Under the pieces are notes generated by a model, which saw only the letters and a list, made by a program, of their open reading frames with translations, was not told the origin of the DNA and ran no database searches. The position numbers and the translations under genes are program-made. From Pedobacter borealis DSM 19626 (GTDB lineage: Bacteria > Bacteroidota > Bacteroidia > Sphingobacteriales > Sphingobacteriaceae), in the NCBI RefSeq assembly GCF_000708285.2, contig NZ_JAUG01000008.1:1-64000 (forward strand): a stretch of DNA of 64,000 nucleotides, written 5' to 3'. This document shows positions 1-8,661 of the stretch, piece after piece; the stretch's first letter is position 1; each line of letters begins with the position of its first letter.

Positions 1-97
1 GCTTTTCTAAAGATTCATATTTCTCCAGCAAGTTCATAATTTCCTGCTTGCTGCGAAAGCGTACTGCCCGACGCGGTTTGATTGGTTGTAGCTCCAT
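1..97 (-). CDS. IS66 accessory protein TnpA-like, N-terminal part only
   Basis: The ORF is open to the window edge and is not in the usual ORF size range. It starts at ATG 97-95 and encodes 32 visible residues beginning MELQPIKPRRAVRFRSKQEI, followed by a helix rich in Leu and Glu. A short basic start followed by a helix with KQEIMNLLEKYE fits the small helix-turn-helix accessory proteins of IS66 elements in Bacteroidota, which are needed for transposition together with TnpB and TnpC. It lies 72 bp inside the putative IS terminus at 169. Only the N-terminus is visible, so this is inference from context and residue pattern. The alternative is an unrelated small DNA-binding protein. Confidence 0.5.
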   Translation of the reverse strand, partial: MELQPIKPRRAVRFRSKQEIMNLLEKYESLEK

Positions 98-169
98 AAT
101 AATATTTTATGAAGCCAAATTTATAAACCGTGATAGCTCTCGTCAAGATGCACTGTAGTGTTAGCTTAC
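1..169 (-). mobile_element. Terminal part of an IS66-family insertion sequence (left end)
   Basis: Read on the minus strand, the element begins at base 169 with GTAAGC. IS66-family elements characteristically begin with GTAA. Seventy-two bases further in, an ORF starts that resembles the first (accessory, TnpA-like) gene of IS66 elements, which is the usual gene order from the left end. The element continues beyond base 1, so the tnpB and tnpC genes and the other end are not visible. The host sequence next to the end (170-177, ATAATTTT) should recur as an 8-bp target duplication at the far end if the copy is complete. The family assignment rests on the terminus plus a 32-residue protein start and is moderately sure. 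Confidence 0.6.
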
Positions 170-795
170 ATAATTTTTCGAGCAAAATTATTTGGTAGTA
201 TATTATTTTCGATAATATCTATTAGAGCTTGTTTAAGCTCAAATAGCAATTTTTCATAGGCACTATTACTTAGTTGAAATTCGTTACTGTAATGAGAATT
301 TTCCCAAAAAGACCCATTATCAAAAGATTTACCTGAAAAATCTCTCAACTTAATTGAGTTTTCTTTCTCAATTTGACTAGATAATTGAGCTGCTATACTA
401 ATAGTCGCTAATGGTTTATAAATTAATTCGTTTCCATCAGAAGGTCTTTCGAAGCAGTTAAATATTATTACATCCTTCTTTGTAAAAATAAAGAACATTG
501 GAACTTGACCAGAACTATAAAGCTGCTTATGTAAATTTATCAATTCAGTCTGATCAATGCTTAGGTTTTCAGTGTAATCGTATAAATAAATTTGAGCGAC
601 TGAAGGCCTGTCTTTAAATCTTCTGAAGTATACGTAATTAGCTTTATACTTACTTGCGTTTTCAATTGCAATTATTTCTTCTGCACTCGAATTAACAATA
701 TATTTAATATCTTGGACAGGAACTAGTCCTGAAAAGGGATTTGAATCACCTATCATTTCTAGACTTTCAAGATAATATTGTAATTGTTCGTTCAT
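166..795 (-). pseudogene. N-terminal fragment of an N-6 DNA methylase (restriction-modification type), cut by IS66
   Basis: The 209-residue ORF has no signal peptide. Its central part (LHKQLYSSGQVPMFFIF, then DVIIFNCFERP, then LRDFSGKSFDNGSFWE) follows the layout of the N-terminal domain that precedes the catalytic domain in large class I SAM-dependent DNA methyltransferases of the type IIG and Eco57I-like kind. Those proteins normally run to around 1000 residues and carry an NPPY motif. Here the ORF ends at residue 209, before any methylase motif. The last codon spans the junction with the IS66-like terminus, and the TAA stop at 168-166 lies inside the IS terminal GTAAGC. The original gene was therefore probably inactivated by insertion. 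Family recognition is by residue pattern only and could be wrong in detail. The truncation is seen directly. Confidence 0.5.
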
Positions 796-1142
796 TTGTT
801 TAGGAAGCGCTACCTCAAAGTAAAGTTTTAAAGTTAAACCTATTTCATGCTAAGATAGATAAAACCAACATTGTATAAGCATTTTTTGTGACTTTCAGTA
901 TCCAAAAATAGGAATTATATTAACTAGGTGTAGGCTAATAAGTGTCTAACCTAATTGTTCAATTCGTACTATGTTTTAAATGAGTAATCTACATTCGATT
1001 ACTGGTTTAACGGGGAGTAATTATTATCCATGGCTTAATATTGTTTATACCAAGTAAATCTTATAGTTGAGTTATTATTTCAGTAAAAAATGAATCAAAT
1101 AAGCTTATTTCCAAAGCTATTGAGGGATAAACGACTTGGCTG
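796..1142. other. Intergenic, AT-rich, no gene recognised
   Basis: This 347-bp stretch lies upstream of the truncated methylase and downstream of yifB, both on the minus strand. I see no ORF with a recognisable product, no tRNA, and no clear rho-independent terminator. The only palindrome noticed is a short AAATAAGCTTATTT near 1097-1110. The promoter of the methylase fragment should be here, but I cannot assign a convincing TAnnTTTG box. Confidence 0.5.
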
Positions 1143-2681
1143 TTATCCTGCCCAACCATCCCTATCCAAACTCCTGTAATTGATGGATTCGGCCAAATGC
1201 TCGAGTTCTACATTTTCACTTCCGGCTAAATCGGCAATGGTTCTGGCTACTTTTAAAATCCTATCGTAAGCACGGGCCGATAAACCTAACCTTTCCATTG
1301 CGGTTTTTAATAAAGTAGTACCTGCTTCGCTAATCTGGCATACTTTACGCACCATTTTCGGACTCATTTGGGCGTTGCAGTGCAATTCTTCTTTATCAAG
1401 AAAACGTTTGTCCTGGATTTCTCGGGCTTTAATTACACGTTCCCTAATGCGGTTGCTTCTTTCTGTGTCGGCTGTGGAGGCTAATTCTGTAAAATTAACC
1501 GGCGTTACTTCTACATGAAGATCAATCCTGTCTAGAAGCGGTCCGGATATTTTACTCAGGTACTTTTGAACCACGCCTGGTGCGCAAACACAATCTTTCT
1601 CCGGATGGTTGTAAAAACCACATGGACAGGGATTCATCGAGGCCACCAGCATAAAGCTGGCCGGATATTCTACCGAAAACCTTGCCCTTGCAATGGCCAC
1701 TTTACGGTCTTCTAAAGGTTGACGCATTACCTCTAAAACAGTACGTTTAAACTCAGGTAGCTCATCTAAAAACAAAACACCGTTATGGGCCAGCGATATT
1801 TCTCCAGGCTGCGGGTTCATTCCCCCGCCCACTAAAGCAACATCGCTAATGGTATGGTGTGGCGAGCGGTACGGACGGATCGTCATTAAAGCATCGGCAG
1901 CAGAAAGTTTTCCGGCAACGGAGTGGATTTTTGTGGTTTCTAAAGCTTCATTTAAATTTAAGGGGGGTAAAATAGTTGGCAGGCGCTTGGCTAACATGGT
2001 TTTGCCTGCCCCCGGCGGACCGATTAAAATAACATTGTGACCACCCGCTGCGGCAATTTCCAATGCTCTTTTAATATTTTCCTGGCCTTTAACATCTGCA
2101 AAATCGTGTTCGTAATTATTGATGTTTTTTAAGAATTCTTCTTTCGTATTGATTTTAACCTGTTCTAGTGTTTCGCTCTTATTAAAGAAAGCGATTACCT
2201 GAGCCAGGTTTTCTACGCCATAGGCAATTAAATCGTTTACAATGCCAGCCTCGCGAACATTTTGTTTCGGTAAGATGAAGCCCTTAAAACCATCTTGCTG
2301 TGCTTGGATCGCGATTGGTAAGGCGCCTTTAATGGGCTGAATGGTACCGTCTAAAGAAAGTTCGCCCATAATGAAATAGTCGTCCAGTTCGTCGGCAGGA
2401 ATTTGCCCAGATGCGGCTAAAATGCCTATGGCTATTGGGAGGTCGTAGGATGAACCTTCTTTTTTGATATCTGCAGGTGCTAGATTGACTACAATTTTCT
2501 GCTTCGGCATACGGAACCCCGAAATATTAATGGCGCTGGCCACACGTTGAAGACTTTCTTTTACGGCATTATCTGGCAGGCCTACCATATAGTATTTTGT
2601 ACCTGCGCTAATATTCACTTCGATTGTTATGGTTAGTGCATTTACGCCATAAACAGCACTCCCGTATGTTTTTACAAGCAT
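1143..2681 (-). CDS. YifB/ComM-family Mg-chelatase-like AAA+ ATPase
   Basis: This 512-residue protein matches the usual length of the YifB/ComM family. The N-terminal region (about 1-170) is the Lon-protease-like fold found in this family. The ChlI-type ATPase core follows, with Walker A GPPGAGKT at 221-228 and Walker B ending in LFLDELPEF near 303-311. The CPCGFY and CVCAPG segments near 352-369 are the typical cysteine-rich insert, and the C-terminal Mg_chelatase_C domain ends in RDGW. ComM proteins are hexameric branch-migration helicases that help integrate incoming DNA in natural transformation. The role in Bacteroidota is less studied. The gene appears monocistronic on the minus strand. 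ATG 2681 is supported by the family-typical MLVKTYGSAVYGVNALTI start. Confidence 0.93.
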   Translation of the reverse strand: MLVKTYGSAVYGVNALTITIEVNISAGTKYYMVGLPDNAVKESLQRVASAINISGFRMPKQKIVVNLAPADIKKEGSSYDLPIAIGILAASGQIPADELDDYFIMGELSLDGTIQPIKGALPIAIQAQQDGFKGFILPKQNVREAGIVNDLIAYGVENLAQVIAFFNKSETLEQVKINTKEEFLKNINNYEHDFADVKGQENIKRALEIAAAGGHNVILIGPPGAGKTMLAKRLPTILPPLNLNEALETTKIHSVAGKLSAADALMTIRPYRSPHHTISDVALVGGGMNPQPGEISLAHNGVLFLDELPEFKRTVLEVMRQPLEDRKVAIARARFSVEYPASFMLVASMNPCPCGFYNHPEKDCVCAPGVVQKYLSKISGPLLDRIDLHVEVTPVNFTELASTADTERSNRIRERVIKAREIQDKRFLDKEELHCNAQMSPKMVRKVCQISEAGTTLLKTAMERLGLSARAYDRILKVARTIADLAGSENVELEHLAESINYRSLDRDGWAG

Positions 2682-2895
2682 TGATTTTGATTAAAATAAA
2701 TTCGGATGTAAATTATTCGGGATGAATATTGATTCTAATATACAGATTATTTAAAAAAGATCAAGTTTTAGAGCCTGTTTAAATTTGATACAATTATTTT
2801 ACTTATCTAACATTTTTGTCACACTGAGGGGTAATTTATTTCACAAAATCAATATGAATGACAGATGGATAAAGCCGGTGAATGGTCTTGAAGTA

Positions 2896-3023
2896 TCGTC
2901 ATTTCGACCGCAGTGTTCCAAAGGAACTCCTTTGGAGGAGAAATCTTTTAACTTTGATTCAATAACTTGGTACAAAGATCTCTCTCCCGAAAGTTCGGGA
3001 CTGCGCTACAGTCGAAATGACGA
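2896..3023. repeat. Palindromic repeat, TCGTCATTTCGAC arms
   Basis: TCGTCATTTCGAC at 2896-2908 has a perfect inverted copy at 3011-3023. Between them lie GAGAAATCTTTT and AAAGATCTCTCT segments that extend the inverted pairing, and a small hairpin (TCCAAAGGAACTCCTTTGGA, 2927-2946). This arrangement is a familiar dispersed palindromic element of Bacteroidota genomes. It sits inside the larger 2771-3358 element. Confidence 0.65.
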
Positions 3024-3133
3024 CCATTCTATTGGAGCCTGTCAATGATAGCAGAGTCGATCGCTTTTAATATACCGAAAAACGAGTCCTCGACTACGCT
3101 CTCCACAGGAGTCCTTTGGACAGACTGACATAT

Positions 3134-3327
3134 TAACCTGAGTTCGATAATTATTAGCTGAAAATCATATCTTATACACGCCTAATCCAGCTTTATCGTC
3201 CTGCTAAATTTATTTCAGCATCTTTTTAGCGTGAAAGACCCTGAAATAAATTCAGGGTGACGACCGTCTTAACAGAAAACTTGATTAAAACGCCACAAAA
3301 TGAGATTTAATAATCGAACTCAGGTTA
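3134..3327. repeat. Nested inverted-repeat element, TAACCTGAGTTCGAT ends, with an inner REP
   Basis: TAACCTGAGTTCGAT at 3134-3148 has a perfect 15-bp inverted copy at 3313-3327, which defines a 194-bp element. Inside it a second imperfect palindrome runs from about 3198 to 3262, with arms containing AAATTTATTTCAG and CTGAAATAAATT followed by CAGGGTGACG. The CTGAA...TTCAG(G)nTGACG signature recurs elsewhere in this window at 3551-3573 and 14768-14792. Confidence 0.6.
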
Positions 3328-3543
3328 TTAATAATTTACAATGAAATTAAACAGGCTCTTAGTATCTATTAGCGAGGCGATTCACCAACCGCTGTTAAAT
3401 AAACCTGATTGGACGAATGCCGATTCCTTCTATCGGCAGCAGGGAAAGCAGGGCTAAAACCCCCTATGGAATACTGAGCCCCCATTTCCAAAACCTATAA
3501 AACAAAAAATCCCAACCATTACTGACCAGGATTTGTATTATTT

Positions 3544-3573
3544 TAAAGATGCTGAAACAAGTTCAGCATGACG
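3544..3573. repeat. REP-like hairpin, GCTGAA/TTCAGC with ATGACG tail
   Basis: GCTGAA (3551-3556) pairs with TTCAGC (3562-3567) around a 5-base loop, followed directly by ATGACG. It is the same kind of element as 14768-14792 and as the inner palindrome of 3198-3262. It lies about 80 bp downstream of ffh and could stabilise or end the transcript. It has no T-run on either strand that would make it a clear terminator. Confidence 0.5.
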
Positions 3574-3653
3574 CTGTAGGTTGCGATCGGGATTTGTATT
3601 TTCACGAAGAATAAGGCCTTACGCCCTAAACCCTCTACCCTAACCCTTCTAAA

Positions 3654-4991
3654 CTACCTGCCAAATGGCATTTTAGGCATACCTTTCATCATTGCTGCTG
3701 CGGCTGCCGGGTTAGAAAACTGCTTCATCATTTTACGCATATCTTCAAACTGCTTAATCAGCTTAGTAACTTCTTCTACCTTGCTGCCCGAACCTTTTGC
3801 AATACGTAAACGGCGGCTTTGCTGGATACTATCTGGGTTTTCTTTTTCAAATGGGGTCATTGAATTAATAATGGCTTCGATTGATTTAAAGGCATCGTCC
3901 TGGATATCTACATTCTTCATCATTTTACCAACACCCGGTATCATACCCATCAAATCTTTCATATTACCCATTTTCTTGATCTGCTGAATCTGGTTGTAGA
4001 AATCGTTGAAATCGAATTTATTCTTGCGGATTTTTTTCTGAAGTTCTGCTGCCTCTTTCTCATCGAACTGCATCTGTGCACGTTCAACAAGCGAAACCAC
4101 ATCACCCATACCCAAAATACGCGATGCCATACGGTCTGGATAGAAAACATCAAGTGCTTCCATTTTCTCGCCGGTACCGATAAATTTAATTGGCTTGTTT
4201 ACTACCGATTTAATTGAAAGCGCTGCCCCACCGCGGGTATCGCCATCTAATTTGGTTAAAACAACGCCTGTAAAATCAAGCCTGTCATTAAATATTTTGG
4301 CTGTATTTACCGCATCCTGACCGGTCATCGAATCCACCACGAATAAAATCTCGTGCGGCTGAGTTTTGGACTTAACTTCAGATATTTCGTTCATTAAAGA
4401 TTCGTCGATCGCTAAACGACCTGCGGTATCTATAATGATTACGTTATTTCCATTTTCTTTACCATGTGCAATACCTTCTAAAGCAATGCCAACAGGATCG
4501 TTTGATGCACGGTTAGCATAAACTGAAACACCAACCGAGGTTCCTAAAACCTCCAATTGATCTACAGCCGCCGGGCGGTACATATCGCCTGCAACCAATA
4601 AAGGTTTTTTTCCCTTGCCTTTTAAATGCAAAGCCAGTTTACCTGCGAAAGTAGTTTTACCTGCACCGTTTAAACCAGCAATTAAGATAATGGTAGGATT
4701 TGCTTTAGTATCTAACTCTGTAACTTCACCACCCATTAAGGCTGCAAGTTCATCGTTCATTATTTTGGTAAGCAATTGACCTGGAGAAACGGCTGTAAGC
4801 ACGTTTTGCCCCAAAGCTTTTTGCCTCACATCATCGGTAAATGCTTTTGCTGTTTTATAGTTAACATCGGCATCTAATAATGCTTTACGAATTTCTTTCA
4901 TGGTTTCTGCCACGTTGATTTCCGTAATGCTGCCTTGTCCTTTTAGTACTTTAAATGCTCTGTCTAGCTTGTCCTGTAAATTATCAAACAT
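3654..4991 (-). CDS. ffh: Signal recognition particle protein Ffh
   Basis: At 445 residues it has the normal length for Ffh. The N domain (about 1-95) is followed by the SRP GTPase G domain, with P-loop GLNGAGKT at 106-113, the DTAGR motif near 189 and TKLDGDTRGG near 247. The C-terminal Met-rich M domain (about 325-445) binds 4.5S RNA and signal peptides. Ffh targets inner-membrane and some exported proteins to FtsY and SecYEG. The P-loop has Asn-Gly-Ala where many bacteria have Gln-Gly-Ser, a substitution I take as lineage variation. The gene appears monocistronic, with a convincing Bacteroidota-type promoter upstream. Confidence 0.97.
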   Translation of the reverse strand: MFDNLQDKLDRAFKVLKGQGSITEINVAETMKEIRKALLDADVNYKTAKAFTDDVRQKALGQNVLTAVSPGQLLTKIMNDELAALMGGEVTELDTKANPTIILIAGLNGAGKTTFAGKLALHLKGKGKKPLLVAGDMYRPAAVDQLEVLGTSVGVSVYANRASNDPVGIALEGIAHGKENGNNVIIIDTAGRLAIDESLMNEISEVKSKTQPHEILFVVDSMTGQDAVNTAKIFNDRLDFTGVVLTKLDGDTRGGAALSIKSVVNKPIKFIGTGEKMEALDVFYPDRMASRILGMGDVVSLVERAQMQFDEKEAAELQKKIRKNKFDFNDFYNQIQQIKKMGNMKDLMGMIPGVGKMMKNVDIQDDAFKSIEAIINSMTPFEKENPDSIQQSRRLRIAKGSGSKVEEVTKLIKQFEDMRKMMKQFSNPAAAAAMMKGMPKMPFGR

Positions 4992-5051
4992 CTTTTTTTA
5001 AGCTAAAAGCTTCATGCCGAAAGGCAAAAAGCTACTTGTTTTTAATAAAAG

Positions 5052-5087
5052 GCAAATGTATCAAATTTTGCTTGTAAATCTTAGCAA
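5052..5087 (-). promoter_or_regulatory. Probable promoter of ffh
   Basis: On the minus strand, TACATTTGC (complement of 5052-5060) fits the Bacteroidota -7 consensus TAnnTTTG. A TTG lies about 24 bases further upstream (complement of 5085-5087), near the expected -33 position. The box is about 60 bases from the ffh ATG at 4991. Confidence 0.55.
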
Positions 5088-5184
5088 CTCAAAGTCAAAA
5101 CTTTAGGAAGATGAATATTAAATTTTTTTTTTTGGTGCAACATTTTGTTTAAGGCACGGTCTTATACCTAACTAACCTAAACGA

Positions 5185-7605
5185 ATGAAACGCTGCATCC
5201 TCCTTTTTTTTATATTTATTTGTGCTTTTTCCCAAGCCCAGGATATTTCGAAACAGCGCCAACTGGAAGCAAAAAGAACACTGCAAAGCCCCAAAATAGA
5301 TGGTATTTTAAATGATGAGTGCTGGAATAATGTTCCAATTGCTACTGATTTTATTCAGATCAGGCCACAACCCGGAAAGATAGAAACTCATGATCGGCGT
5401 ACAGAAATGAAGGTGCTTTATGATGATGTTGCGATTTATGTTTATGCCCGGATGTACGATCACCCTGACAGTGTTTCGCACGAGTTGGTTTCGAGAGATA
5501 ATATTGGCAATGCCGATTTCATTTCAATTATTGTCGATCCCTTTTATGATAAGATGAATGGAAATGGCTTTTTCGTTACCGCTGCCGGTGTTCAGTTTGA
5601 TGCCAAATACTCGCAGGTGGGTGATGAAGATGCAAGCTGGAACGCTGTGTGGGAAAGTGCTGTTAAAATTGATGATAAAGGCTGGACCTGCGAAATGAAG
5701 ATCCCTTATTCGGCCTTGCGTTTCTCTAGTAAGGATGTCCAGAACTGGGGTTTGAATTTTAGCCGCAGGATACAGCGGAGCAATACGCAGACATTTTGGA
5801 ATTTTGTAGATCCTAAAGTAAATGGTTTTATCAATCAGGAGGGGTTGTGGATGGGAATAAAAGATGTTAAACCTCCGTTAAGATTATCTTTTTCGCCATA
5901 TATTTCAGCTTATGTAAATCATTATCCGGTTAATTTGCCCGGGATAAAAAACACAACCTCTCGGTTTAACGGGGGGATGGATGTTAAATACGGAATCAAC
6001 AATAGTTTTACGCTGGACATGACTTTAGTGCCCGATTTTGGGCAAGTGCAATCCGATAACCGGATACTGAACCTCACTCCTTTTGAGGTGAAATTTAATG
6101 AAAACCGACAGTTTTTTACCGAAGGAACAGAATTGTTTAACAAAGGCGACCTGTTTTATTCGAAGCGCATTGGTTCTATTCCATCCTATTATAATTACAG
6201 CGGGGTAGGCAGTGATAAAATTGTAAAAGATCAAACTGAAGCCAAGGTATTAAACGCCACAAAAATTTCAGGACGGACAGCAAAAGGCCTGGGTATTGGG
6301 ATATTTAATGCCATTACCAATAGCATGGAAACCGAGGTAGAGGATGCTCAGGGCAACCTTCGTATGGTAGAAACGCAACCGCTCACCAATTATAACATTC
6401 TGGTTTTCGATCAGTCGTTAAAAAATAACAGTTCGGCTACGTTTATAAACACAAATGTGCTTAGACAAGGTTCTGCTTATGATGCCAATGTGAGTGCCCT
6501 GCTTTTCAGTTTAAACAATAAAGGCAATAAATATTTCGTAAATGGCGGGGGCAAAATGAGCTATTTACGGGGTGAAGAATCGAGCACGGGTTATAGCTAC
6601 ACCTTAAGGTTTGGAAAACAGAGCGGCAATTTTACCTGGAGCTACAATCAGGTATATGCAGATGATAAATTTGATCCATCAGATATGGGTTTCTTTACCA
6701 ATAACAACTTTTTAGATCAGCGGATTAGTATTGGTTATAACGTATACAAGCCAAGCAAATGGTATAATCAATTTGAAAGTTGGCTAAATCTGAATTATTC
6801 TCGCAGAGCAATACCGAGTGCTTACCAAAAAACCAGTACAAATGCAGGGTATTGGGTTCAGTTTAAAAATCAATGGTCGGCAGAGTTTGATTTAAGCGTA
6901 GATAGAAAAGGGAACGACTTTTACGAAGCTCGAAATGGACAAATGTATCAGGCGCCTGGAAATTTTGGTGTTGCCTTGTATATAAATCCCAACCGTGCTA
7001 AAGCCTATAATTTTGGTGGAAATGTGCGCTATTTTGAGCAACAACTTTTTGGTGGTAAACAGTACAACTTTTACTTTTTCCAGAACCTGAGGGTAAATGA
7101 TAAGATTGCTTTTGGTTTAGACCTGAATTTTAACCCGAATTACAACTATGTAAACTGGGTAACCGCACAGGGAGATCAAGCCATTTTCTCTAAATACGAC
7201 CGCAGAACGGTAGAAAACTCATTTGATGCTAAATATACCTTTACCAACTTAATGGGGCTAACCGTTGTACTAAGACATTATTGGAGTGATAGAAGAAATA
7301 AAGAATTTTACCTGCTTCAGCCTGATGGCCATTTAACCGATTATCAAGGGCCAACATTAACCGCGATGGATAGAAACTATAATGTGTTTAATATTGATTT
7401 GATTTATACCTGGCAATTTGCACCCGGTAGCACCCTTTCTGTTTCGTACAAGGATGCGGCCGAAACTTATGATACTTTTTATACGCAACGTTATAATAAA
7501 AACCTGAGCGGAATTTTAAATGCCCCTCAGAATAACAGCCTCTCTGTAAAGGTTTTATATTATGTTGATTATCTCGATTTAAAGAAAAAAAGGAAAAAGA
7601 TTTAA
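5185..7605 (+). CDS. DUF5916 family secreted/outer-membrane protein with N-terminal CBM9-like domain
   Basis: This 806-residue protein has a signal peptide (MKRCILLFFIFICAFSQAQ). Residues about 35-230 resemble the carbohydrate-binding family 9-like sandwich, with KIDGILNDECWNN at the start of the domain. The remaining roughly 560 residues are the DUF5916 region, rich in alternating aromatic strands, probably an outer-membrane beta-barrel. The family is common in Bacteroidota, and its substrate and activity are not established. The gene stands alone, divergent from ffh. A CTAACTAACCTA sequence just before the ATG resembles the motif upstream of the susC genes later in the window. Confidence 0.85.
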   Translation: MKRCILLFFIFICAFSQAQDISKQRQLEAKRTLQSPKIDGILNDECWNNVPIATDFIQIRPQPGKIETHDRRTEMKVLYDDVAIYVYARMYDHPDSVSHELVSRDNIGNADFISIIVDPFYDKMNGNGFFVTAAGVQFDAKYSQVGDEDASWNAVWESAVKIDDKGWTCEMKIPYSALRFSSKDVQNWGLNFSRRIQRSNTQTFWNFVDPKVNGFINQEGLWMGIKDVKPPLRLSFSPYISAYVNHYPVNLPGIKNTTSRFNGGMDVKYGINNSFTLDMTLVPDFGQVQSDNRILNLTPFEVKFNENRQFFTEGTELFNKGDLFYSKRIGSIPSYYNYSGVGSDKIVKDQTEAKVLNATKISGRTAKGLGIGIFNAITNSMETEVEDAQGNLRMVETQPLTNYNILVFDQSLKNNSSATFINTNVLRQGSAYDANVSALLFSLNNKGNKYFVNGGGKMSYLRGEESSTGYSYTLRFGKQSGNFTWSYNQVYADDKFDPSDMGFFTNNNFLDQRISIGYNVYKPSKWYNQFESWLNLNYSRRAIPSAYQKTSTNAGYWVQFKNQWSAEFDLSVDRKGNDFYEARNGQMYQAPGNFGVALYINPNRAKAYNFGGNVRYFEQQLFGGKQYNFYFFQNLRVNDKIAFGLDLNFNPNYNYVNWVTAQGDQAIFSKYDRRTVENSFDAKYTFTNLMGLTVVLRHYWSDRRNKEFYLLQPDGHLTDYQGPTLTAMDRNYNVFNIDLIYTWQFAPGSTLSVSYKDAAETYDTFYTQRYNKNLSGILNAPQNNSLSVKVLYYVDYLDLKKKRKKI

Positions 7606-7615
7606 GTTTTGGCCG

Positions 7616-7649
7616 TTCCTAGCTTTGGGTTTAAACCCAAGGCTAGGAA
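7616..7649. terminator. Palindromic terminator between convergent genes
   Basis: TTCCTAGC at 7616-7623 pairs with GCTAGGAA at 7642-7649. The inner TTGGGTTT and AAACCCAA continue the stem, with a single T/G mismatch. It lies between the stop of the DUF5916 gene (7605) and the stop of the AraC gene (7670), so it can serve both. There is no strong T-run, so termination is inferred from position and stem strength. Confidence 0.55.
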
Positions 7650-7669
7650 ATGTGCACTAAGGACTAACC

Positions 7670-8659
7670 TTACCTTGCTTTCCCCGGGCTTACACCAAAT
7701 TTTTTACTAAAAGCACTGCTAAAGTGCTGTACCGAAGAATAGCCCAGTTCGTCGGAAATATTCTTGATATTTTTGCTGCTATCGGCCAGAAGTTCTTTAG
7801 CCCGCATTAATTTATAATCGCTTAAATAGCCAAAAACGGTATTCTGGAAAACCTCTTTAAAGCCTTGTTTCAGTTTAAATTCGTTTATGCCTGCAACCTT
7901 TGCCAATTCAGTTAAACATGGCGGATGATTGGCATTGGCTAACAAATATTCGCGTGCATAATAAATGCGGTCTTTATCGTAGGTCGATTTAATAGTAGAA
8001 GTGTCGGTTTTTTTTGCTGCAAGTTCAAAAGCCTGGGCTTGTAATGCCAAAAGTTCGAGGCATTTAGACTGCAGGAACAAGAGCTTTAATCCACCGGTAA
8101 ACTGGCAGTTCATAATATCATTTATACAACTGTGCATGGCTAAGCTGATGGGCAGGTTTTCTGATGAAAGCTCTACCGAACGGTTGTTCATAATTTTGTC
8201 GGCAAAGTTTTTTAGCAAAGTGCTGCTTTCGCCAGTTAAATCAACAAAACGTGATCTTTCGAAATTTACCTCGAAAAATTTATGCGGCCCCCCTACCGAA
8301 AATTCTGCCATCCCATCAAAATCAGGACTGTAAATAATATTGTGCTGATTGGCTTTGATATCCAGGCGTTTGTTGGTGAGGTAATTTTCCATAATGCCGC
8401 CGCCTGTAATTGAAAAATGAAGCTCAACCATATCTGGCTCATCAAAAGATTTAATGCGCAGGCGGCTCTTTTTCACAAGCATATCGCCGTAAACAATGTA
8501 AATACCCGAAAAAGCGATCTCCACAATCTCTGCATCGCCAAAGGGAAAGCTGTATTTGTCTCTTCTTTCGGTTACCAGTGCCTGATTAAATTCGTTATTG
8601 TCGAACTTGTTACCAACAATATAGTATTTATCGTCACCATCATAAATGCTTAAAGCCAT
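7670..8659 (-). CDS. AraC-family transcriptional regulator, PchR-like
   Basis: The 329-residue protein has an unassigned ligand-sensing N-terminal part and a C-terminal pair of helix-turn-helix motifs in about the last 100 residues (LTELAKVAGINEFKLKQGF, then ISDELGYSSVQHFSSAFSKK and FGVSP), as in AraC/XylS proteins. It is divergent from a siderophore-interacting protein, an arrangement typical of iron-siderophore regulators in Bacteroidota. It probably controls that neighbour and itself in response to a ferric siderophore. The ligand is inferred from the neighbour, not read from the sequence. Two 17-bp direct repeats lie directly upstream of its start codon. Confidence 0.88.
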   Translation of the reverse strand: MALSIYDGDDKYYIVGNKFDNNEFNQALVTERRDKYSFPFGDAEIVEIAFSGIYIVYGDMLVKKSRLRIKSFDEPDMVELHFSITGGGIMENYLTNKRLDIKANQHNIIYSPDFDGMAEFSVGGPHKFFEVNFERSRFVDLTGESSTLLKNFADKIMNNRSVELSSENLPISLAMHSCINDIMNCQFTGGLKLLFLQSKCLELLALQAQAFELAAKKTDTSTIKSTYDKDRIYYAREYLLANANHPPCLTELAKVAGINEFKLKQGFKEVFQNTVFGYLSDYKLMRAKELLADSSKNIKNISDELGYSSVQHFSSAFSKKFGVSPGKAR

Positions 8660-8661
8660 AA

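Larger units (their letters stand above)
2771..3358. mobile_element. MITE-like element of 588 bp with GAGCCTGTTTAA terminal inverted repeats
   Basis: GAGCCTGTTTAAATTT at 2771-2786 is matched by an inverted copy at 3343-3358 (reverse complement GAGCCTGTTTAATTTC), identical over the first 12 bases. The element is flanked on both sides by TTA (2768-2770 and 3359-3361), compatible with a 3-bp target duplication. No transposase ORF lies inside, so it would have moved in trans. It has itself received at least two smaller palindromic elements, listed separately. An 87-codon ORF at 2785-3048 is just translated repeat sequence. Confidence 0.6.

Noticed and set aside
2785..3048. 87-codon plus-strand ORF between yifB and ffh
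   Set aside because: It lies wholly inside the palindromic element block, and its translation is repeat sequence (TIR and CGTCATTTCGAC palindrome) with no start signal.
2896..3327. CRISPR-like repeat array between yifB and ffh
   Set aside because: The repeats are inverted pairs of different families, not regularly spaced direct repeats with unique spacers, and no cas gene is present.
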